Source: Rhodanobacter sp. FDAARGOS 1247
Lineage (GTDB): Bacteria > Pseudomonadota > Gammaproteobacteria > Xanthomonadales > Rhodanobacteraceae
NCBI RefSeq assembly: GCF_016889805.1
Contig: NZ_CP069535.1
Location: 372,001 to 436,000 of the forward strand
DNA: 64,000 nt
Direction: 5' to 3'
The notes under the pieces were generated by a model that made no database searches, had not been told where the DNA came from, and saw only the letters and a list, made by a program, of their open reading frames with translations. A program made the position numbers and the translations under genes. Position 1 is the stretch's first letter; each line of letters starts with the position of its first letter. This document shows, in pieces, positions 7,764-17,489 of the stretch.

Positions 7764-10700
7764 GTGACGGCAGTGGCAGCAGGTGGCGAAATTCGCGAGG
7801 TGGAGGGGGAGCGGCAAACCACCGGGCTGCTGATCTATCGGGCGAGTCGGCTGGAGAAGCTGCTCGATCCGCTGGTGCAGTTGCTGGCGGTCACCCAGCC
7901 GGACAACGTGCTGGCGCCGCAGACCATCATCGCGGCGCATCCGGGCATGCGGCACTGGTTGAACGGGGCGCTGGCGCGCAAGTACGGCGCGGGCGGGATC
8001 GCCGCGAATCTCGACATCCTGCTGCCCAGTCCGTGGATCGATCGGCTGGCGCGGCAGCAGCTGGGCCAGCGCGCGGTGTCGTTGCCGCGCTACCAGCGCC
8101 AGCACCTGCGCTGGAGCATCCATGAAGTGCTGGGTGGTGACGTGGCGGCGCTGGGCATCAGCGATGCGCGGGTCACCAGCTACCTGCGCGCCGACGGCAC
8201 GCATCCGTCGGGCGGGGTGGCGGATCAGGCGCGCCGTCGCTTCCAGCTGGCCGACCGGCTGGCGCGGATCTACTCGCAGTACCTGGTGTATCGCCCGGAC
8301 TGGTTGCGCGGCTGGGAGCGCGGCCACTTCAGCCTGGTGACCGGAAACGCCGCCGAGCCGGTGCTGGCGTCCACCGAACAGCGGCTGCTGGCGCCGCTGT
8401 GGAAGCATCTGCATGACCGGCTGGGCGCGCATCGCGGCGACGTGGTCGGCGACCTGATCGAGCAGCTCGGTCGCGTCGAGGCCGGCGGCGAGGCGCTGCA
8501 CGTGTTCGGCGTCAGCCACCTAGCGCCCTCCGAGCTGGCGGTGTTGCGCGCGGTGGCGCGGCATCGGCTGGTCGCGCTGTATGTGCCCGATCCCTGCCGC
8601 GAATACTGGGGCGGGCTCGGCCGCACGCTGCCCGCGCTGCGGCTGCAGGGCGCCGAGGAACAGGCGCGGCTGGACGCGGCCGAAGGCAACGACTACTGGG
8701 CGGACCAGGCGCATCCGCTGCTGGCGAGCTGGGGGCGCATGGGCCAGCACTTCATCATGGAGCTGGCCGCGGGCGAGGGCGACGTGTTGTCCGACGTGCG
8801 CCATCGCGAGGACGAGCAGGCGCTGCACGGGATGAATCGTCTGCAGCGCGTGCAGCAGGGCATCCGCGCGCTCGATCCGTCGCTGATGCAGGTGCGGCTT
8901 GACACGCCGATCGATCGCGCCGCGCGCGCCGACGCTTCGCTGCGCGTGCACAGCTGCCACACCCGCCTGCGCGAGCTGGAAGTGCTGCGCGACCAGCTGC
9001 TGGACGCGATCGCCGGTACCGATGCCGACGGCCAGCCGATCCGTCCCGCCGACGTCGTGGTGATGGCGCCGGACATCCAGGCGTACGTGCCGCTGATTCC
9101 CGCGGTGTTCGGCGTGGCCGGCCATGCCGGCGGGCTGTTGCCGTACCAGCTGGCCGACGTGGCGGTGTCGCGCAGTCATTCGCTGTTCGGCGCGTTCCGC
9201 AAACTGCTGGACCTGCCCGGCACGCGGGTCACCGCGCCCGAGGTGGTCGACCTGCTGGCGGTGCCGGAAATCTGCCGTCGACTGGGCCTGGACGCGGCCG
9301 GCGTGGACGAGCTGGCCGAATGGCTGAAGGCCAGCCGGGTGGCGTGGGCGCTCGACCCCGCGTTTCGCGCCCGCTTCGGCGTGCCGCCGATCGCCGAGCA
9401 TACCTTCGGCTGGGCGATGGATCGCATGCTGGCCGGCTATTTGATGGCCGACGCCGCCGAGGCCGAGCGGCAGCCGTCGGTGCATCTGCCCGACGGCACC
9501 GAGCTGGCGCCGCTCACCGGCATCCACGGACCGGCCGCGGGCTATCTGGGCGCGCTCGACCATCTGCTGCAGGAAGTGCAGGCGCTGTGCGACCTGTCCG
9601 CCGAAACGCGCCGTGCCAGCAGTTGGGCGAGCGAACTGGAACGCCGCTTCGAGGCGCTGTTCCGCATCGATCCGATGGATCGGGCGGCCCGTGATGCGCA
9701 GGCGATGGTGCTCGGTTTCATCCGCACCCTCGGCAGCGAGCCGGCGGCCGCCGGCGAGGACCCGCTGCTGCACTTCAGCGTGGTGCGCGACCTGCTGGTC
9801 GAGCGGCTGTCCGCCGTGCCCGAGCAGCAGCGTTTCCTGATGGGCGGCGTCACCTTCTGCGGCATGGTTCCGCAGCGCGCGATCCCGTTCAAGGTCGTCG
9901 CGGTACTCGGCCTCAACGATGGCGACTTCCCCCGTTCGGGCAGCGACGCGGGGCTGGACCTGATGGCGCGCTATCGCCGCCTGGGCGATCGCGACGTGCG
10001 CAGCGACGATCGCTACCTGTTCCTGGAAACCCTGATGTCGGCGCGCGAACGCCTGCACCTGAGCTACATCGGCGAAGGGGTGAAGGACGGCAAGCCGCGC
10101 AATCCGGCGCCGCCGCTGGCCGAACTGCTGGCCGTGCTGGATGCGGCCGCGGGGCTGCGTCCCGACGACGACGAGGCCGACCGGCCGTGGCTGCTGCGGC
10201 ATCCGCTGCAGCCGTTCGACAGCCGCTACTTCGATGCCGGCGATGGACGGCTGTTCTCCTACAACGCGCTGTTCGCCGGCATGCATGGCCGCGGCGACCA
10301 GGCCGATGTCGCGCCGTTCCTCGACCACGGCGGTACCGCGGGAATCGACCCAGGCGCGACGATCGCCCTGCGCGAACTGCATGCCTACTACCGCGACCCC
10401 GCCAGGCAGCTGCTGGAACACCGCATGCAGGTCAGCCTGGACGCGCTCGCCGACGATCGCCTGCCCCAGGACGAACCGATCGAGGCGCGGTTCGCCGCGC
10501 TCGACACGGTGGCCAGGAAGCTGTTCTTCAACGACGCGCTGCCGGGCTGGCCGCACGCCGCGTGGCCACCGGCCACCGCGCCGGACTGGCTGCGTCTGGG
10601 TGGCGTGATGCCGCCGGGCCGGGCCGGCCAGCAGGCCTGGCAACAGGAAAGCGCCGTGGTCGGCCTGTTGCTGCAGGAAGCCGCGAAGCTGCCCGGTTTC

Positions 10701-11435
10701 GAACACGCGGCGCTGGCCGGTGGCAGTTGCGGCATCGATGTGCCGATCGGCGGCTACCGCGTGACCGGCCAGGTCACCCACGTCCATCGCAGCAGCATCG
10801 ACGACGGCGAATGCTGGCAACTGCTGCGCGTGTTCGGCGGCAGCGGCGACCGGCTGAAGAAGGAAGCGGAGCTGGGCTTTCGCGAGCGCGTGCCGATGTT
10901 CCTCGACTGGGCGCTGCTGCGCCTGCACAGCGCCCGCGCGGGCGGAACGCTGCCCGCGCTGCGGCTGCGTCCGCTGCTGGACGGTGACGAACGCCCCTGG
11001 CAGGACGGCATCAACGACTGGGACGCACGCTTCATGGCGGCCGATGACGCCGGGCGCGCGGCGCTGCTCGGCGAACTCGAACGGCGCCTGCAACGGTTGC
11101 TGGGCTGGTGGCTCGAGGCGCAGTCGGCGCCGCGCTGGTACTTCCCGAAATCGGCGTGGGCGGCGATCAGCGAACGCATCTATCCGAAGAAGCGCACCAG
11201 TCGTTCGGGTGACGTCGAGGCCGCCGACGAGCCGGTGCGGATCGACATCGGTTCGAGCTGGATCGCCGGTCATGGCGGCGTGGGCGAACGCGATTACGCA
11301 CCCGGTTACAGCCACCTGCTGGCCGGTGAGGTGGACTTCGCCGAGGGCAGCGCGGAGCTGGCCGCGCTGGCGGAATTTGCGCTGACGCTTTATCGCTGCA
11401 TCAGCTTCGACGCCAGCGTCGAGGTGTCGGCATGA
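7764..11435 (+). CDS. recC: Exodeoxyribonuclease V gamma subunit RecC
   Basis: Subunit of the RecBCD helicase-nuclease that processes double-strand ends, degrades linear DNA and recognises Chi. RecC has an inactivated helicase fold that scans for Chi. About 1223 aa, close to E. coli RecC (1122 aa) with modest extra length. Typical stretches include LLIYRASRLEKLLDPL at the N-terminus, QTIIAAHPGMRHWL, SCHTRLRELEVLRDQLL, and FCGMVPQRAIPFKVVAVLGLNDGDFPR. The GTG at 7764 has AGGAG eight bases upstream and is preferred; a GTG at 7755 would add three residues. First gene of recC-recB-recD; its stop overlaps the recB ATG. Confidence 0.95.
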   Translation: MTAVAAGGEIREVEGERQTTGLLIYRASRLEKLLDPLVQLLAVTQPDNVLAPQTIIAAHPGMRHWLNGALARKYGAGGIAANLDILLPSPWIDRLARQQLGQRAVSLPRYQRQHLRWSIHEVLGGDVAALGISDARVTSYLRADGTHPSGGVADQARRRFQLADRLARIYSQYLVYRPDWLRGWERGHFSLVTGNAAEPVLASTEQRLLAPLWKHLHDRLGAHRGDVVGDLIEQLGRVEAGGEALHVFGVSHLAPSELAVLRAVARHRLVALYVPDPCREYWGGLGRTLPALRLQGAEEQARLDAAEGNDYWADQAHPLLASWGRMGQHFIMELAAGEGDVLSDVRHREDEQALHGMNRLQRVQQGIRALDPSLMQVRLDTPIDRAARADASLRVHSCHTRLRELEVLRDQLLDAIAGTDADGQPIRPADVVVMAPDIQAYVPLIPAVFGVAGHAGGLLPYQLADVAVSRSHSLFGAFRKLLDLPGTRVTAPEVVDLLAVPEICRRLGLDAAGVDELAEWLKASRVAWALDPAFRARFGVPPIAEHTFGWAMDRMLAGYLMADAAEAERQPSVHLPDGTELAPLTGIHGPAAGYLGALDHLLQEVQALCDLSAETRRASSWASELERRFEALFRIDPMDRAARDAQAMVLGFIRTLGSEPAAAGEDPLLHFSVVRDLLVERLSAVPEQQRFLMGGVTFCGMVPQRAIPFKVVAVLGLNDGDFPRSGSDAGLDLMARYRRLGDRDVRSDDRYLFLETLMSARERLHLSYIGEGVKDGKPRNPAPPLAELLAVLDAAAGLRPDDDEADRPWLLRHPLQPFDSRYFDAGDGRLFSYNALFAGMHGRGDQADVAPFLDHGGTAGIDPGATIALRELHAYYRDPARQLLEHRMQVSLDALADDRLPQDEPIEARFAALDTVARKLFFNDALPGWPHAAWPPATAPDWLRLGGVMPPGRAGQQAWQQESAVVGLLLQEAAKLPGFEHAALAGGSCGIDVPIGGYRVTGQVTHVHRSSIDDGECWQLLRVFGGSGDRLKKEAELGFRERVPMFLDWALLRLHSARAGGTLPALRLRPLLDGDERPWQDGINDWDARFMAADDAGRAALLGELERRLQRLLGWWLEAQSAPRWYFPKSAWAAISERIYPKKRTSRSGDVEAADEPVRIDIGSSWIAGHGGVGERDYAPGYSHLLAGEVDFAEGSAELAALAEFALTLYRCISFDASVEVSA

Positions 11436-14400
11436 GCACGGCAGCGGTCATCGACTGGCGCAGCCTCGACCTCGCCGATGGCGGGCGCAGCCTGATCGAG
11501 GCCAGCGCCGGCACCGGCAAGACCTGGACCATCGCGGTGCTGTATCTGCGATTGCTGCTGGAGCGGCAGCTGTCGCCGCGGCAGATCGTGGTGACCACGT
11601 TCACCGACGCGGCCGCGCAGGAGCTGCGCGAACGCCTGCGCGGCAAGTTGCAGTGGGCGGTGTTGCGCGCCAGTAAAGACCTCGCCGGCAGCAACGACGC
11701 CGGCAGCGACGAGGGCAGCGACGGACAATGGCTGCGCGCGCGCTGGCAGGGCGATGCCGAGCTGCGCGTGCGTGATCTGCAGCGCCTGCGCCTGGCCCTG
11801 GCCGAGATGGACGTGGCGCCGGTCAGCACGCTGCACAGCCTGTGCCGGCGCATCCTGGCCGATCATCCGTTCGCCTGCGGCGTGGCCTTCGTGATGGGCG
11901 ACATGGTCCCCGGCGAAGCGCTGCTCGACGAAGTGGCCGCCGACCTGTGGCGGCGCCTGCAGCAGGCCGATGCCGGTGACCCGCTGGTGATGCTGGCCGC
12001 GCAGGCGGGCGACGAGCTGAGCCTGGCAAGACTCGCCCGGCGGCTGAAGGTCTGCCTGGCGCCCGGCGTCAGCGTGAAGATGGCATCGGCGGCCGAGGTC
12101 GACGCCGTGCTGGACCCGGCGTGGGCAGCGCGGCTGCGCGCCGTCGTCGCCGACGGCACGCGTTTCCGCAAGGGCTCGCTGTTGCCGGGATACTGGAGCG
12201 AGCTGGCCGACTTCCTCGACGACCGCGCGCGCATGCCTGGCGCGAAGGCGTGCGCGGGGCTGAAGGAAGCCACCGCCCTGACCGGCGTGCTCAAGGGCAG
12301 CAAGGACAACGGCGAGCTGCTCGCGCTGGCGGTGTTCGCCGAGCGCTGCGCCGAAATCATCGAAAGCCTGCGCGCCGGCTTCTGGCACGAGCTTGCCGCG
12401 CTGGCCCGGGCGGAAATGCGCTCGCGCCTCGCCGCGCGCCACCAGCTGACGTTCGACAGCCTGATCCAGTCGGTCGGCGACGCGCTGGCCCGCGAAGCGG
12501 AGCTTGCCGGTGATCGTCCGCTGGCCGATGCCCTGTTCAAGGCGTGGCCGGTGGCCCTGGTCGACGAATTCCAGGACACCGACGGCCAGCAGTACGGCAT
12601 CCTCGATGCGATCTACCGCGAGCGCGACGGCGGCACCCGCGGCCGGCTGGTGATGATCGGCGATCCGAAACAGGCGATCTACCGCTTCCGTGGCGGCGAC
12701 ATCCACGCCTACCAGCGCGCTGCCTCGGCGGTCGATGCGACGGGCCGGCTGACGCTGGACACCAACCATCGTTCCAGCGCCGCCCTGGTCAGGGCCTTCA
12801 ACCAGTTCTACGCGGTGGGCGGCACGGCGCTGGATGCCGCGGGCGAGAGTCGCATCGCCTACGAAAGGGTGAAGGGGACCGAACGGCGCGCCGGCCAGCC
12901 GTACACGATCGATGGCGAACCGTGCACCGCGCCGCTGGTGATCCACTACCGCAGCGATCCGCCGTCGTCGCAGCCGGCGCGTCGGGCCGAGGCGCTCGAG
13001 GTCTGCGCGAACCAGATCGCCGCCATGCTGCAGTCGGGCGCGCATCGCATCGGCGGCGAACCGGTGCAGCCGTCGGACCTGGCCGTGCTGCTGCCCACCG
13101 GCAACGACATCATCAGCCTGCGCGATGCGCTGCGCGAACGCGGCGTGCCCTGCGTGACTTCCTCGCGCAGCAGCGTGTTCGACACCGAGGTGGCCCGCGA
13201 GCTGCAGGTCGTGCTGTACGCGATCGCGCATCCCGCCGAACTGGGCGCGTTGCGGGCGGCGGTGGCCACGCGGCTGTGGGGCGCCAGCTTCAGCGAGCTG
13301 CAGCGCTGGGGCGACGACGTGGCGCAATGGCAACCGGTGGCGGACACCTTCCGCAACTGGAGCCAGCAGCGGGCCGAACGGGGCATCCTGCACGTGGTCG
13401 GCCAGCTGATCGATCGCCTGGCCGCGCGTTACCTGCAGACCATGGCCGGCGAGCGGGTGCTGACCGACCTGCGCCACCTCGGCGAATTGCTGCAGGCGCA
13501 GAGCGAGCAGCTCACCGGCATCGAGGAATTGCTGGCGTGGCTGAAGCAGTGCCGCGAGGATGGCGCGGCCACCGACAACGACGCCGCCGATGCGGCGCAG
13601 CTGCGCATCGAATCGGACAGCGCCCGGGTGCGCCTGATGACGCTGCACGCCAGCAAGGGCCTGGAGTTCCCCATCGTGTTCCTGCCGCTGATGTGGAATC
13701 ACGGCGAACGCCCGGGTGACGGCATGTACGTGGTCAACGATCCGCGCAGCGGGCAACGCCTGGCCGAGTTCTCCGCCGCGGCCCGGGCGCGCGAGGCGCA
13801 GGACCTGCAGGACGAACGTTTCCGCGTGCTGTACGTGGCGCTGACCCGCGCCATCCACGCCTGTCACCTGTTCGCCTTGCCGCCGCAGCGGCCGGCCAGC
13901 GCCCGCAGCGGGACGCCCGCCAGCGGCACGAAACGCAGTGCGCTGGACGTGATGCTGGAGCGCATCGATCCCGCGCCGGGTTCGGCCGAACTGCGGGAGC
14001 AGACACCGGACATCCGCTGGATCGACGGCTGGCATCCGCTGGCGCGACACGACTTCAGCGCCGCCGCCGCGCCCGCCATCGAGCGCCACGCGCGCGCGTT
14101 GCCGCCGCCGCGCTCCGGCCCGCTGGAGGCGAAGCACAGCTTCACCACGCTGACCCAGGGCGAGCATCGCGACGCGGTGAATCCCGGCGCCGCCGCCGGC
14201 GACGAGGATGCAGCGGGCAACGTCGAGCTGGCCGATGCCGACGCCGTGGCGGCGGTCGAGCAGCCTTCCCCGATGGCGGCGGCGGAAGCCCATCCCGGCC
14301 TGCTTGCCCTGGCCGCGGTGCGCGGCACCGACTTCGGCAACGCGGTGCATGCGGTGTTCGAGCATCGCGAGGTGGGCGCGCCGATGTCGGCGCAACGCGA

Positions 14401-15055
14401 GCTGATCGCCCAGTGTCTGCGCGACGCCGGCGTGCGGCGCAAGGACATCGAGCAGTCCGCCCTGGTCGACCTGCTGGTCAGCCGCATCCAGGATGCGCTG
14501 GACGCGCCGCTGGGCATCGCGGCGTATCCCGCGTTGTGCCTGGCCGATCTTGCCGCGGCCGACCTGCGCGCCGAGATGGGCTTCCACTTCGCGCTGGATC
14601 GCGTGTCGATGCCACGCCTGCGCGCCGCCTGCGCCGCCCATGGCGAAGCCGAGCTGGTGCCGGCCAGCCAGCGCGTGCTGAGCGGCCTGATGAACGGCAA
14701 GATCGACCTGATCTTCCATCACCACGGGCGTTATCACGTGCTCGACTACAAGGGCAACTACCTGGGCGACACCCTGGCCGACTACGCGGGCGAGGCCTTG
14801 CGCGCCCAGATGGACGCCAGCCACTACCGCTTCCAGGCGCTGCTCTACACCGTCGCGGTGGATCGCTATTTGCGCCAGCGACTCGGCGCGGACTACCGCC
14901 GCGAAGAACAGCTGGGCGAATGCGTCTACCTGTTCATCCGCGCGGCGGGGCTGGCGCCCGACGCGGGCATCTGGCGGCATCGCTTTTCTTCCGAGCTGCT
15001 CGACGCGGTCGGCGAGGTGCTTGCCTCCGGACAGACCACCACGGAGGTCGCATGA
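11432..15055 (+). CDS. recB: Exodeoxyribonuclease V beta subunit RecB
   Basis: Superfamily 1A 3'-5' helicase plus the only nuclease active site of RecBCD. Walker A SAGTGKT lies at residues 25-31; LVDEFQDTDGQQY is motif II, YRFRGGDI follows, and TLHASKGLEFP is motif V. The C-terminal RecB-type nuclease is visible with GTDFGNAVHAVFEH and the catalytic element VLDYKGNYLG. Length 1207 aa (E. coli 1180). ATG overlaps the recC stop and its own stop overlaps the recD start, giving tight translational coupling. Confidence 0.96.
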   Translation: MSTAAVIDWRSLDLADGGRSLIEASAGTGKTWTIAVLYLRLLLERQLSPRQIVVTTFTDAAAQELRERLRGKLQWAVLRASKDLAGSNDAGSDEGSDGQWLRARWQGDAELRVRDLQRLRLALAEMDVAPVSTLHSLCRRILADHPFACGVAFVMGDMVPGEALLDEVAADLWRRLQQADAGDPLVMLAAQAGDELSLARLARRLKVCLAPGVSVKMASAAEVDAVLDPAWAARLRAVVADGTRFRKGSLLPGYWSELADFLDDRARMPGAKACAGLKEATALTGVLKGSKDNGELLALAVFAERCAEIIESLRAGFWHELAALARAEMRSRLAARHQLTFDSLIQSVGDALAREAELAGDRPLADALFKAWPVALVDEFQDTDGQQYGILDAIYRERDGGTRGRLVMIGDPKQAIYRFRGGDIHAYQRAASAVDATGRLTLDTNHRSSAALVRAFNQFYAVGGTALDAAGESRIAYERVKGTERRAGQPYTIDGEPCTAPLVIHYRSDPPSSQPARRAEALEVCANQIAAMLQSGAHRIGGEPVQPSDLAVLLPTGNDIISLRDALRERGVPCVTSSRSSVFDTEVARELQVVLYAIAHPAELGALRAAVATRLWGASFSELQRWGDDVAQWQPVADTFRNWSQQRAERGILHVVGQLIDRLAARYLQTMAGERVLTDLRHLGELLQAQSEQLTGIEELLAWLKQCREDGAATDNDAADAAQLRIESDSARVRLMTLHASKGLEFPIVFLPLMWNHGERPGDGMYVVNDPRSGQRLAEFSAAARAREAQDLQDERFRVLYVALTRAIHACHLFALPPQRPASARSGTPASGTKRSALDVMLERIDPAPGSAELREQTPDIRWIDGWHPLARHDFSAAAAPAIERHARALPPPRSGPLEAKHSFTTLTQGEHRDAVNPGAAAGDEDAAGNVELADADAVAAVEQPSPMAAAEAHPGLLALAAVRGTDFGNAVHAVFEHREVGAPMSAQRELIAQCLRDAGVRRKDIEQSALVDLLVSRIQDALDAPLGIAAYPALCLADLAAADLRAEMGFHFALDRVSMPRLRAACAAHGEAELVPASQRVLSGLMNGKIDLIFHHHGRYHVLDYKGNYLGDTLADYAGEALRAQMDASHYRFQALLYTVAVDRYLRQRLGADYRREEQLGECVYLFIRAAGLAPDAGIWRHRFSSELLDAVGEVLASGQTTTEVA

Positions 15056-16920
15056 ACACGCCCGCCCGCAGTTACCACTTCCGTCGCCTCGCCGGCGACG
15101 TCGCGCCGCCCGACGCGTGGCGCATGCTCGACGCCACGGTGGCGCGCTGGGTGCTGGCGCATGGCGGCTCGCCGTTGCTGGCGCGGATCGCCGGTTGGGC
15201 CAGTCATGCGGAAGGGCATGGCGACAGCGCGCTGCTGCTGAATGGCGAGGCGGCGGCGCGCCACGGCATGCGGGCCTGCTCGGACGAGGACATCGCTGCC
15301 TTGCGCGCCGAACCGATGGTGGCGCTGGCTGGCGCCGGCGACGCTGGCGGCACGCCGTTCGTGCTCGATCCGCCGCACTTCTATCTGCGTCGCAACTACC
15401 TGCATGAAACCGCCGTCGCCCGGCATGTGCGCCAGCGCCGCGCGTCGTCGCTGCCAGCCAACGAGGTCGACCTCGCGGCGATCGACGCGCTGTTCCATGG
15501 CGACTCCGACGAGCGGGTGCAGCCGCAGCGCCAGGCTGTCGCCCAGGTGCCGGGCAAGCGCCTGTTCGTGCTGACCGGCGGCCCCGGCACCGGCAAGACC
15601 ACCACCGTGCTGCGCATGCTGATGATGCTGATCAGGGAACGCACCGCGCGGATGCAGGCGGCGCCCACGATCCGCATCGGCGCGCCCACCGGCAAGGCCG
15701 CGCAACGCCTGTCCGAGTCCCTGCGCGACGGCGTCGCACGGATGCGGGCCCAGGCGAATGCCGCACGCGATTTCGACTGGCAGGCGCAACTCGACGGCGC
15801 GCTGGGCGCCGAGGCCAGCACCCTGCATCGGCTGCTGGGCAGCCGTGGCCGGCATGGCGGTTTCGTCCACCACGCCGACAACCCGGTGCCCGCCGACATC
15901 GTGATCGTGGACGAGGCCTCGATGGTCGACCTGGCCATGCTGCGCAACCTGCTCGACGCGCTGCGCGAGGACGCCGCGCTGATCCTGGTCGGCGACGCCG
16001 ACCAGCTCACCTCGGTCGGCACCGGTTCGGTGCTGCTCGACCTGGTCGGCGCAATGGAAGCCGAACATGCGCCGGACCTGGTGCGCCTGAGCCACAGCTT
16101 CCGCGCCGACCAGTCACTGGTGCCGATCAACGAGGCGATCCGCCGCGGCGACGCGGACGCGTTCGCGGCCGCGTGGCGCGCCGCCGGCGACAAGGCGCTC
16201 CGTCGCCCGCTGGCCGACGCGCAGGATCTGGCCCGGGCGCTGGCCCGGTGGAGTACCGCGCTGGCTGCAACGCTGCAGGAGGCGGGCGCGCTCGACGTGG
16301 TGGCGAAGGCCGACCAGCGCGGCGTGCTGGCGGCGCTGGATGCGTTGCGTCAGCGCCAGTTGCTGTGCGCATTGCGCGAGGGCGAGTTCGGCGCCGCGAC
16401 GGCCAACGCGATCATCGAGCGCAGGCTGAAAGGTCGCCTGGGCGTGGCGCCGGATGACGAGTGGTATCCCGGCCGCGCGGTGATGATCACCCGCAACGAT
16501 TACACCGCCGGCCTGTTCAACGGTGACGTGGGCCTGTGCCTGCGCGACGAAAACGGCAACCTGGCGATCTGGTTCGAAGTGACCGTGCAGGGTGCCACCG
16601 CGATCGATGGCGAGACGCTGGCCGCCGGCGCGGCCCATCACGCCGGTCGCCGTGCCGTCAGCTTTGCGCCGGCCGGCCTGCCCGAACACCAGGGCGCGTT
16701 CGCGGTGACCATCCACAAGAGCCAGGGTTCCGAATACGACCACGTCGCCGTGCTGCTGCCGCCGGACCCGCAGCACCGCATCCTGTCGCGGCAGCTGCTG
16801 TACACCGGCATGTCGCGGGCCCGGCAGGGCCTCGAGTTGTGGGCTGCCGACGCGGCCTGCGACACCGCGCTGGCCACGCCGGTGCGTCGTGCCAGCGGAC
16901 TGGCCGCGCGCATCGCCTGA
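15052..16920 (+). CDS. recD: Exodeoxyribonuclease V alpha subunit RecD
   Basis: 5'-3' superfamily 1B helicase of RecBCD. The protein begins MNTPARSYHF at the ATG inside the ATGA overlap with recB, giving 622 aa (E. coli 608). The same frame is open further upstream, but that part is antiparallel to recB coding and has no RecD similarity. Walker A GGPGTGKT is at 176-183, IVDEASMVD is motif II, and HKSQGSEYDHV with YTGMSRAR are motifs V and VI. The gene order recC-recB-recD lacks the ptrA gene found between recC and recB in enterobacteria. Confidence 0.96.
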   Translation: MNTPARSYHFRRLAGDVAPPDAWRMLDATVARWVLAHGGSPLLARIAGWASHAEGHGDSALLLNGEAAARHGMRACSDEDIAALRAEPMVALAGAGDAGGTPFVLDPPHFYLRRNYLHETAVARHVRQRRASSLPANEVDLAAIDALFHGDSDERVQPQRQAVAQVPGKRLFVLTGGPGTGKTTTVLRMLMMLIRERTARMQAAPTIRIGAPTGKAAQRLSESLRDGVARMRAQANAARDFDWQAQLDGALGAEASTLHRLLGSRGRHGGFVHHADNPVPADIVIVDEASMVDLAMLRNLLDALREDAALILVGDADQLTSVGTGSVLLDLVGAMEAEHAPDLVRLSHSFRADQSLVPINEAIRRGDADAFAAAWRAAGDKALRRPLADAQDLARALARWSTALAATLQEAGALDVVAKADQRGVLAALDALRQRQLLCALREGEFGAATANAIIERRLKGRLGVAPDDEWYPGRAVMITRNDYTAGLFNGDVGLCLRDENGNLAIWFEVTVQGATAIDGETLAAGAAHHAGRRAVSFAPAGLPEHQGAFAVTIHKSQGSEYDHVAVLLPPDPQHRILSRQLLYTGMSRARQGLELWAADAACDTALATPVRRASGLAARIA

Positions 16921-16941
16921 CGCACGCGGCCGAGTCCGCGG

Positions 16942-17100
16942 TCAGAACACCCCGAGCAACCAGAGCACCAGCACGATCACCACGAGCAGGCCCAGCCCGC
17001 CCACCGGGCGGTAACCCCAGGAACGGCTGTAGCCCCAGGTCGGCAGCGCGCCGATCAGCAGCAACACGAGGACGATGACGATCAGCAGCGACAGGGACAT
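16942..17100 (-). CDS. DUF3309-like small membrane protein
   Basis: A 52-residue, highly hydrophobic protein: two Val/Ile/Leu-rich membrane segments (about 4-17 and 37-50) joined by a polar loop PTWGYSRSWGYRPVGG. This pattern matches the DUF3309 family of very small inner-membrane proteins, whose function is unknown. The ATG at 17100 has GAGGAG upstream with good spacing, better than a longer frame beginning further upstream. Convergent with recD, 21 bp apart. Confidence 0.75.
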   Translation of the reverse strand: MSLSLLIVIVLVLLLIGALPTWGYSRSWGYRPVGGLGLLVVIVLVLWLLGVF

Positions 17101-17489
17101 GGGGACTCCTCGATGCGCGCGCCCCCGATGGGCGCGGCGGCCACCGCGGTGAGGCGGTGCAGGCAGACCATCGCAGGCGCGCGGTGGATGAATCGTCAAG
17201 CGGCGCGGCCCGGGTGATCACGAGGCAGTCACGGCAGCGCTCGCGGGTGCCACGACTTCCGGCCAGCATCGCCAGCGCGAACGGCCCGCCGCTGCCGCAA
17301 CGCAGCAAGCCTGCCGCGCCTCGTCCGTAGTAGCTTGCGTGGCAACGGGGCAGCCATCATCGACCCCGGGGGGACGGACGTTGCGACAGGTGGGGCGGGC
17401 CCGGCCAGCGGGACATGTGCCTGTCATGCACGGACGACAATAATGAAACGCCGCCTTCGCTGGCGGCTCGCGCATTTCCTGGGGAAATC
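17101..17489. other. Intergenic region, DUF3309 gene / TonB receptor
   Basis: No supported gene in this 389-bp divergent spacer. It must carry the promoters of both flanking genes, but I see no convincing -35/-10 pair. A hairpin GCCGCC-TTCGCT-GGCGGC lies at 17450-17467, 22 nt before the TonB receptor ATG, and could sit in its leader. Confidence 0.5.

Noticed and set aside
11390..14980. 1196-codon open frame antisense to recB
   Set aside because: Long antisense frames are routine at this GC content; RecB motifs on the + strand are complete.
14413..15051. 5' extension of the recD frame
   Set aside because: Overlaps recB in another frame with no RecD similarity; the ATG at 15052 forms the expected 4-nt overlap.
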